Shown one piece after another: positions 57,076 through 64,000 of a stretch of 64,000 bases of DNA. How positions within the stretch are numbered: position 1 is the stretch's first letter; the number at the start of each line of letters is the position of its first letter. The position numbers and the translations under genes are program-made. The notes beneath the pieces are model-generated. The model had not been told where the DNA came from. It made no database searches and worked only from the letters and a program-made list of their open reading frames with translations. The stretch comes from Chlamydomonas reinhardtii (Eukaryota; Chlorophyta; Chlorophyceae; Chlamydomonadales; Chlamydomonadaceae): NCBI RefSeq assembly GCF_000002595.2, contig NC_057012.1, positions 3,297,910-3,361,909 of the forward strand, read 5' to 3'.

Positions 57076-60000
57076 ATGTCCCGCGGCCGTGTGGAGGTTA
57101 GCCTGTTGGCGGAGGCACGGCCAGCGACCGCCGACGCGCTCTGCCTTTGTCGCCTGCCAGTCAGACGAAATTTGCGAGATGAAACTGACACAGTATTATT
57201 GGGGCGTAGCAGTCTGGAGGTCCTCGGCGACGAGAATAGTGTTCCAACCGAGACGCCTTTTTCCACGCACACCGGGAGAAAATACTGCATCGAATCAGAC
57301 GACTATGAATACAACTTTACTGCGGTCTGGGACAGCTATCTGGGCTGCCTGCTTGTGGCGGTCGGAGGCAGCTCTGACCTGCTGCGCGTGTGCACCAGCG
57401 GCCGCGTTGCGCCGCTATTGCACTCGGCGACATTCCTCCGGCAACAGCGAGTGCAGCACACGAGCGACGCACGGCATCGCCTCATCTCGGCAGGGCCTGC
57501 AGAGGCAGCAGTCGCTGGCGGGGCGGCAGCTCCGGACAGCCCAGAGACCGACGAGGCGGTGAGCTTCACCTGCGTCGCCACCTCCGGCTCGGGATCCGTG
57601 TGGGTGGTTGTCAACGGCTCAGACCTATTTCATCTGGACGTGGCAAAATGCCGGGGGCACAGCATCACCCACGGCGGCAGCCACGCCGCCGCCGCAGACG
57701 CTCCTGCCGCCGCCGCCGCTGACGCTGCCCAGGCGCCGGCTTGCCAGCGGCTCTGCGCCTTTTCAGAGCCCGTCACCGCCCTCGCCTACGACCCACACCA
57801 CCTCTGCCTGCTGGTCGCCACCGGCACAGAGCTCTACGCCGTGCCCGCGCTCGCAGGCGCCGACGCCTCCGCCACATCCCTGCCCCCAGCCATCGCCGCC
57901 GCGCCCGGCAGCCACCGCCGCAGCCAGCGGCCGCACCAGCCCTGGGCCTGGGGCCACTGCTGGGATGGAGAGCCGCGGCTGCTGCTGGGCGGCGTGGGGG
58001 ATGCGGAGGCGCGGCGGCTGGGGCCGCAGCGAGACGGCGGCGCGGAGGCGGCGACGCTGGCGGGGGTGGTGGGGCTGGCGGCGTGCGGCCGGCGCGGCGA
58101 GTGGTTGGTGCTGGAGCAAGTGATGGCGCAGTGCTCGCGGCGGCGTGGCGTGGCGCCAAGGAGCTGCGTGCGGCGGCTGCGGCTGCAGCTGTCCGCTGAC
58201 GCGTTTGGTGGTGGCGGTGGGGATGGTGGGGCCAGGGCAGCAGCGGCGCGCATTGAGACGCTGGTGACGGCGGAGGACGCCGCGTGGCGCAGCCCCCTTG
58301 TGCTGCCTGGAGGCGTGCTGGCGGTGCTGCAGGATGGTGGCGGCGGCGGCGGCGGCGGCAGCGCTGGAGGCGGGTTGGGCGGGGGCTCTGGCGGCTGCGA
58401 GGTGGTCCTGATGCGGTTGGGGCTGACGCCGCCGCCGGCGCCCATGACGGCCCTGGCGGCGGCGGAGGCCGCCCTCACCAGTGCTGATAGCAGCGGAGGA
58501 CGCCCAGGCGAAGGTGAAGAAGGCGGAGGCGGAGGAGGAGAATGTGGAGGCGGTTCAGGGCCGCGAGTTCGTAGCCTTGCCGCGGATCTGGGTGCTCTGC
58601 TGCTGAGCTGTCAGCCGTCCCCGGCGGTGGTGCTGCGGGGGCAGGAGGTGTTGCCGGGAGCTGGGCCGGGGGCAGGGAGCGGCGATGACGGCAGCGACGG
58701 CACCGCGGATGTGTGGCTGGTGGCGGCGGGCGGGGAGGTGCTGGCTGCGCATTGCGGCGTGCTGGCGGCGCGGTGCGACTACTTCAGGCCCCTGCTGGCG
58801 GCGGGATCGGGATTCGCCGATGCATCTGGCGGCGGCGGCGGCAGCGGCAGCGGCGTTGATGGTGGGGCTGGCGGGTCGGGTGCCGGCGGCGGGGGCATGC
58901 GGCGGCGCAGGCTGCTGTCAATGCTGGAGGCGCAGCCCGATGCCTTGATGCTGGTGCTGCGGCATTTGTACACCGGCCAAACAGACCAGCTGCTGCCGCT
59001 GCCTTCGCATCACCAGCTGGCGGCGCCGCTGCCGCTGCCGGCGCATCACCAGTTGCTGCCGCTTCCCGCCGCGCCGCAATCCGCAGAAGCGAATCCGGTA
59101 TTTGGCGCAGGCGCCTCAGGGCAGCAGCAGCAAGAGCGGCAGCAGCACCTGATTGATCTGGCGCAACAGCGAGAAGCGCACGGCCACCGCCGCCGCGCAC
59201 GTCGGGTCGCCGTCAGGTCGGCGGCTGGGGCCGCTGAAGTCCCGGGCGGGGCCGCCGTTGGATCCGGCTGTGCAATCGACGCGGCTCTGCCCGCCAGCTT
59301 CAGCCCGGTTGCTCCCGAGACTATCGGTGATGGTAGTGATGGGGATCGGCATCTGGAGCTCCTGTGGTCCGTGGCGGCTCTGGCAGATCAGCTGCTGCTG
59401 CCGGAGCTTAGCCGCGCAGCGGGCCGGGCGCTGTTGCGGTGGGCTGACAGCGGCGGGGCGCTCGTGTCATCAGCGGCGGCACGATCAGCGGCCACTGCCG
59501 CTGCCGGCATGGCGTGTGCCAGCGCCGCAGCTGCTACCGACGGCCGTGGCGCCGGCGGCGGAAGGGGGTGCCGAGAAGCTGTGGCGGGCGAGTCAGGCCC
59601 GGCTGCGGCAACAGCTGCTGTAGAGACCAGCGGCGGCAGCTGCCTGGGGCCTGCAGCGGATGCGTTGTTGCAGCGCGCGGAGGCGCAAGGCTTTGTGGAG
59701 CTGGCGGAGGAGCTGTGGCGGCGGCGGAGACGTGCGGCGCCGCCGCCACCACCGGTACAGCCGCACCAGACACGGGCGCAGACTTCAGCGCGGGGACAGC
59801 AGCCCTTGCCTGGGCAGCAGGCGCGCAGGTGGCAGCGACGAGACGCGTGGGCGCCAGGAGGCGACGGGGCGGAAGCAGGCGTGGGCACGATGTCCGGCAA
59901 TGTGCACAGTCTAGTAGCTTCTGGGGCGGACCTCCTACGGTTGTGGTCAGGTGCTGACGTGGAGGGTGGCGGCAGCTGGCTAGGAAGCCAGGCGCTGCAG

Positions 60001-60405
60001 GCGGCGGGGCTGGAGGGGCTGATTGCCGTTATGAGCGGAGGCGTGGGCGGGGAGGCAGCCGCAGCCGCGTCCTTACGGGGTGACTGGCAGTTAGGTTTGG
60101 CGGACGGCGCGGCTGGGCAGCGGTGTGGCGCGGCTGAGGGGCCGGCGGGTGCGGGCAGCGAGCAGGAGCAGAGGTCGGCGGGCAGTGGTGGGAGTTGCGA
60201 TGACGCCTTGGGTGGGTTGGAGGAGCTGGCTCGGGTGTCGGGTGCGGAGCTGGACAGCAGGCGCGTGGGGGCCGAGGAGGCGGCTCGGGTGTCGGTGGAG
60301 GCGGCAGGGGCAGCGCCGCTGCCGTCACCGGGGTGTGTGAAGCGTAAGCCGGGAGAGGAAGCCCGAGCGGCATCGCCGTCCACGAAACGGCAGCGGGGGA
60401 TGTAG
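57076..60405 (+). CDS. Single-exon BTB/POZ-domain protein
   Basis: One open frame of 1109 residues without introns. The N-terminal half has repeat-like blades (YEYNFTAVWDSYLGCLLVAV, SFTCVATSGSGSVWVVVNGS, VTALAYDPHHLCLLVATGTE) suggesting a degenerate beta-propeller. The BTB domain starts near residue 545: DVWLVAAGGEVLAAHCGVLA, ARCDYFRPLLAAGSGFADA, then, after a Gly-rich insertion, EAQPDALMLVLRHLYTGQ. A later piece (ELLWSVAALADQLLLPELSR) fits the BTB C-terminal helices, split from the core by a long Gln/Pro/Leu-rich insertion. BTB proteins commonly act as substrate adaptors for cullin-3 ubiquitin ligases; that role is inferred. The C-terminus KRKPGEEARAASPSTKRQR resembles a bipartite nuclear localisation signal. 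Being intronless is exceptional in this window. Confidence 0.82.
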   Translation: MSRGRVEVSLLAEARPATADALCLCRLPVRRNLRDETDTVLLGRSSLEVLGDENSVPTETPFSTHTGRKYCIESDDYEYNFTAVWDSYLGCLLVAVGGSSDLLRVCTSGRVAPLLHSATFLRQQRVQHTSDARHRLISAGPAEAAVAGGAAAPDSPETDEAVSFTCVATSGSGSVWVVVNGSDLFHLDVAKCRGHSITHGGSHAAAADAPAAAAADAAQAPACQRLCAFSEPVTALAYDPHHLCLLVATGTELYAVPALAGADASATSLPPAIAAAPGSHRRSQRPHQPWAWGHCWDGEPRLLLGGVGDAEARRLGPQRDGGAEAATLAGVVGLAACGRRGEWLVLEQVMAQCSRRRGVAPRSCVRRLRLQLSADAFGGGGGDGGARAAAARIETLVTAEDAAWRSPLVLPGGVLAVLQDGGGGGGGGSAGGGLGGGSGGCEVVLMRLGLTPPPAPMTALAAAEAALTSADSSGGRPGEGEEGGGGGGECGGGSGPRVRSLAADLGALLLSCQPSPAVVLRGQEVLPGAGPGAGSGDDGSDGTADVWLVAAGGEVLAAHCGVLAARCDYFRPLLAAGSGFADASGGGGGSGSGVDGGAGGSGAGGGGMRRRRLLSMLEAQPDALMLVLRHLYTGQTDQLLPLPSHHQLAAPLPLPAHHQLLPLPAAPQSAEANPVFGAGASGQQQQERQQHLIDLAQQREAHGHRRRARRVAVRSAAGAAEVPGGAAVGSGCAIDAALPASFSPVAPETIGDGSDGDRHLELLWSVAALADQLLLPELSRAAGRALLRWADSGGALVSSAAARSAATAAAGMACASAAAATDGRGAGGGRGCREAVAGESGPAAATAAVETSGGSCLGPAADALLQRAEAQGFVELAEELWRRRRRAAPPPPPVQPHQTRAQTSARGQQPLPGQQARRWQRRDAWAPGGDGAEAGVGTMSGNVHSLVASGADLLRLWSGADVEGGGSWLGSQALQAAGLEGLIAVMSGGVGGEAAAAASLRGDWQLGLADGAAGQRCGAAEGPAGAGSEQEQRSAGSGGSCDDALGGLEELARVSGAELDSRRVGAEEAARVSVEAAGAAPLPSPGCVKRKPGEEARAASPSTKRQRGM

Positions 60406-62207
60406 ACAGGAGCTGTAGGCGGAAGCTGTGTGGTCGATGGCGTGTGAGTGTGTGACTGCGAGCGGCGGAGGGGTCCGAGGCCGTTGACTTACAGTGTCAA
60501 CTCACACAGGGTGAGACCTGCCGGTGTCTGGTTTGCGGTCTTTGTTGGCGAGCATATCATGGCACGGTGTGTGTGGGATTCATTGCTGCTTTGGTTTGTT
60601 ACCTGCGCCCTGCAGTGCTTGTGCTTGACAGCGGGACGTGGCTGGACACATGGCGGGCGGTGCCTGTGTGAGCTGAACGTAATGCTTTTATGAGTCGTAT
60701 TGATGTCACAATCTATCACTCACATTTATAAGTGAATACGGCGTAAATGCGCAAGTTAGCACGTACACAGTGACTAGTAAAGGTGTGTCGTGGTGTCGTC
60801 GTGAGCATCCACGTGCCCCGGGCCCCAGCCAACAGCCCAGCGGCCCCCTACCGCATGACGTTGCGCACTCCTGTCAAGTTTCTCCGCACTCAAGTTCTAT
60901 GTCAAGGCTCTTGATCGGTACCGCCGTACCCTAAGGGAGACGGGGCACGTCAAAGACGCACAGCAGCGCGGCAGGCCACAGGCGATAGCGCATAACTACC
61001 TGACGTATAGGAGACGAGGGAGGAGACCAGTTGGCGACGGTGCAGGCGGAAATGGCAGATAAGCAGCAGGAACACCGTGTTGTAACATAATAACTGCAGA
61101 AACCCAACAACGATACAACATTATCATCAAACTCTTGAGCTTCTGGTCATCACATGTCTTAGTAGCAACAGCAGGCAGGCAAGTAAGGCCACGATGCAAC
61201 GGCGCACAAGGCACCCATGCGCACTCTGCGCAGCATTTCAAATTGCGACTTTTACCAAGGGAGGTCTTAAAGGGTCTCAAGGCCGTCAGCGGCAAGGCAT
61301 ACATACGCCGCAGCCAAGGCCGACATCAAGCAAAGCCCGAATCCATGCGCGCAGCGCGCTTCCCCGTACCAATCCCCCCTTTCAAACCCCGATCGACAAG
61401 CAGCCCTACAGACGTATTAGTGCTCCCACAGCCATAAATGCTAATCTTTGCGGAGCTCAAGACTCCCAGAGCCACTCCCAATGCGCACAACCCATTGTGA
61501 AGCCCCCTTCCTCCTGCCGTCCGTCTGTTCCACATGCATTGCCTATGGTAGTCCTTTTGTGACGTAAATGGCCTTCATGGCGGTCACAATCATTGGTTGT
61601 AACTATCAATTGCGCTGCTCCGTCGTGTCTGTACCGCCGCGACGTGCATGCGGCATGCAGCACCTGCAACACCGTCCCTTCAAGCATGATATGCTAGTCA
61701 GTACGCGCAGCATAACTGACACACTCGTAACGTCGCAACAAACATAACTATCCCCCAGCCAACGTCAGCATAATATACTAGTATGCTCCGTAGTTGTCAT
61801 ACTGCACCGCTGGCCCCAGTGCTCCGCTTCAGCAATCCCAGGCTGGATGCGCAAAGTCCGCAATGCACACATCCCACCACTCATCAGACCACAACCGCAC
61901 CGATTTCACGCAAACTGCCTCGTTTGTAATGTCAAATACTCTGCCGAGCGTGAGATGTACCGCACTCGCGCGCAAGTCTAGCCACAAGGGTATCATTCAA
62001 TGCGTTGTGCATGTCATTCCTATCCATGATGCAAAGTACAACGATCGCTCGTCTCTCCATGTCAGGTACATGCCCTGCCTGGTCGGAAGCGACGACGTCA
62101 CCTCCCCCGGCTCAGTTTGGGACTGGTGACCCACATCCCATGCCCCCGTGCTTACACAACCTGCGCGCAGCAACCATGTGCATGGACAACTACACGCACG
62201 CGCCTCA
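60406..62207. other. Intergenic, convergent 3' regions of BTB and kinase genes
   Basis: About 1.8 kb. TGTAA at 61081-61085 could end the BTB transcript; TTACA at 62152-62156 lies 52 nt past the kinase stop, rather close for its signal. ORFs of 60-120 codons here have no family resemblance. Confidence 0.45.
61081..61085 (+). terminator. Candidate polyadenylation signal TGTAA, BTB gene
   Basis: First plus-strand TGTAA after the BTB stop, about 680 nt downstream. Confidence 0.35.
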
Positions 62208-64000
62208 TCAACGCCGCTGGCCTTGCCCAGCTTGCGGCGACTCCGCCGGCGCAATTTCCTGCCCGTTCGCCGCCCCGTCCGCCGGCCGATCTCGTTCCTC
62301 CGTGGGCGTTGGGTCGCCCGCGGGCGTGTTGACGGCATGCGTGCCGGCAAACATTGGCCCCATGGCTGCCGTGTACTCGTCCGGCCCGCCCACAGGCAGC
62401 GGCGGCAGCGGTGGGCCCAGGGTGCCAGCGGCGCGGTAGGCCGCCAGCATCTCGTGCAGCCGCTGCACCACCTGACTGGAGTGCAGGCGGTTGTGCGGCT
62501 GCTTCTGCAGGCAGCGGTGCGCCAGCTTGCGGTAGTCGGTGGGGCAGGCCGCAGGGAAGTCCGGGAAGTCGGGCTGAGGGTCCGGGGCGGGAGGCGGGGG
62601 GGGGGGGGACAGCAGAAGAAGGGGATGCAGCAGCGGCGTAGGGTTTAGTGGATAGGGATGGCGGAATGGAGGGGAAGCAGCACCGGCGCACGGTTGGTGG
62701 TTGCAGAAGGACATCGCGTTGACACGGTATGCGATGTCCCAACAAGTGCACGGCGGTTGGCAGGGAGTCGGCACCGGTGGGAACCTCAGCCGCACCTGGT
62801 AGCGCGGCTCGCCGGTGGGTGTCCGTGTGCCCGCCAGCCGGCCGTGATACAGCTCCCTGCGAGCAGCGGCAACGTTCCGCAAACAGCTCGGTGCATGCAG
62901 TCATTACCCGCACTCCTAGCTCGCACGCAGCCCTAGTCCTGAACATTTGGTGCGCTTCAGTGTGCCGGTGTGCCGCCGCTCACCACAGCATGACGCCCAG
63001 TGAGAACACGTCTGCCGCGTAGCCCAGCTGGCCCTGCAGATCAGGGAAAGCGCGTGCCGCCAGGTGATACACGCCATACAATGCTTCTTGCAAGCCAGCC
63101 ACGCCAGCGACGCCAACCCCCAATTCACCCGCATCCGATAATGCAACCAAATCTGCTCCGCACCACCTCTGCCCCCGCCCGTTGCCCTGTCCTGCCACCG
63201 CCCTCTCCCGCCCCCTGTCAACCGCCCACTCCCGCCCCCTGTTAAAGCATAGGCCACGCTCTCCTCCTCGCTCTTCTGCTGCATTGGGTTCGGTTTACTT
63301 TTGGGCTGGCATCTACAACCCCTCCTCACCCACCCTGAAGCAGGTCTCCGGGGCTATGTAGTACAGGGTGCCCAGGCGCAGGTTGGACATGTGCGTCTTC
63401 TGCAGCGGCACCATGACGCTCAGGCCGAAGCTGCAGGCGGCAACAAACGTCAGGCAGGCACAAACACACGGCAAGTGAGAGAGGTCAGAAGCTCAGCAGC
63501 AGCTGCGACAGCATTAACTGTGACATGGTACACAGGAAGGCTGTGTCAGGGATGCCGTGACTGCGCCCAGCCCGGGGAAGCTCTCACTCTGCCATCTTGA
63601 CGCGGAAGCCAATCGGCGACGACGAGTCGCGTTTGAGCAGCACATTATTGGGGTTGAGGTCTGTGGAGAACATATAGGATGGGAAGCTGCCGTCAGTTAA
63701 CGTAATCTGCAGGAGCACAGGCAGCTACGAGTTACGGTCTTGGTGGAGAACGAACAGCAGATGGGCGAGCGTGTTTGCAGCACGGCGCGCCTCACCGCCA
63801 TGAATGACATTCTTGGAGTGCAGGTGCGCGAGAGCCTGGGCCAGCTCCAGCGCCACCTCGCAGATCACCCGCTGCAATAGGGGCAAGCGGCAACAGGGCA
63901 AGGCAACGAGTTGCTAAAACCTGCAGGACGAGCCTTCTCCCAAAGCCAGAACCAGGTTTCCGCCCAGCATCTTACGTCATACGCATTACGCACCCTCCGG
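62208..64000 (-). CDS. TKL-type protein kinase, C-terminal part (cut by the window edge)
   Basis: Minus-strand exons in the window: 64000-63994 (end of an exon, GTGCGT donor), 63871-63796, 63660-63588, 63430-63334, 63033-62984, 62856-62796, 62573-62208. The catalytic core is present from helix E on: VALELAQALAHLHSKNVIHG, then the catalytic loop HGDLNPNNVLL (Asp and Asn present, Arg of HRD replaced by Gly), the metal-binding DFG in KMADFGLSV, the activation segment SNLRLGTLYYIAPE, then AADVFSLGVMLWELYHGR and the late-lobe Arg in CLQKQPHNRLHSSQVVQRL. HGDL in place of HRDL marks a non-RD kinase, a form common among algal TKL kinases. The tail after residue PHNRL is disordered (Pro, Gly, Glu) and ends QAGQGQRR. 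The N-lobe and any regulatory domain lie outside the window. Confidence 0.85.
63250..63330 (+). mobile_element. Dispersed intronic element, family A, copy 5
   Basis: GGCCACGCTCTCCTCCTCGC, CTGCATTGGGTTCGGTTTAC, TTTTGGGCTGGC and ATCTACAACCCC end within about ten bases of the 5' splice site of the kinase exon at 63430-63334. This is the clearest complete copy for comparison with copies 1, 2 and 4. Confidence 0.65.

Noticed and set aside
59388-60383. 331-codon minus-strand ORF
   Set aside because: Antisense to the BTB gene, whose BTB motifs fix the coding strand.
62152-62156. TTACA as the poly(A) signal of the kinase gene
   Set aside because: Only 52 nt after the stop, shorter than the other 3' UTRs here. 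Not listed as a feature.
1-64000. tRNA, rRNA, CRISPR arrays, bacterial operons or viral genes
   Set aside because: None seen. The tandem repeats present are microsatellites or short duplications, and all genes are spliced eukaryotic genes apart from the BTB gene.

Overview
The window looks like nuclear DNA of a volvocine green alga, most likely Chlamydomonas reinhardtii or a close sister species. The evidence is very high GC with strong G/C third-codon bias, many short introns with GTGAG/GTGCG donors and CAG acceptors in almost every gene, long CA/TG microsatellites inside introns, Ala/Gly/Gln/Pro-rich low-complexity insertions, and TGTAA polyadenylation signals 3' of several genes. I rebuilt spliced gene models by eye. 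In each multi-exon model the exon phases close and the spliced frame runs from ATG to stop, or to the window edge.

Layout, left to right. 1-93 (-): first codons of a gene running off the left edge. 734-2934 (+): pirin-like bicupin with an N-terminal membrane anchor. 3686-5193 (-): Yae1-domain protein. 5634-7884 (-): mitochondrial ribosomal protein bS18m. 8224-12074 (+): lipid-droplet-associated hydrolase (LDAH) family. 13552-20755 (-): large helical-repeat protein of the OPR type, a likely organelle RNA factor. 21448-27832 (+): exostosin-like GT47 glycosyltransferase with an EGF-like Cys-rich module. 29055-35404 (-): FNBP4-like protein with two WW domains. 35806-41648 (+): Rab GDP-dissociation inhibitor. 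43966-48228 (-): 1322-residue, mostly disordered protein of unknown function. 49245-51005 (+): type II membrane protein with a glycosidase/propeller-like lumenal part. 51801-52606 (+): small RAMP4/SERP-like tail-anchored protein. 52864-56521 (+): Pelota/Dom34. 57076-60405 (+): single-exon BTB/POZ protein. 62208-64000 (-): C-terminal half of a TKL-type protein kinase running off the right edge.

Genes mostly alternate in divergent and convergent pairs. Divergent starts share 0.3-1.0 kb (1-93/pirin, bS18m/LDAH, OPR/GT47, FNBP4/GDI, disordered protein/type II protein). Convergent ends share 0.75-2.3 kb. The genes do not form one pathway. Several serve the secretory system (GDI, GT47, RAMP4-like, type II protein), others translation and RNA (bS18m, Pelota, Yae1, OPR, FNBP4).

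The most unusual signal is not a gene. At least five introns in three genes carry copies of a short dispersed element containing a GTAAATACCAGCCC-like core. In four of them it lies in the same transcript-sense orientation within about 35 nt of the 5' splice site. A second dispersed intronic motif centres on TCATGAATGTA. These resemble introner- or MITE-derived sequence. All functional calls rest on reading motifs directly; no database search was run.
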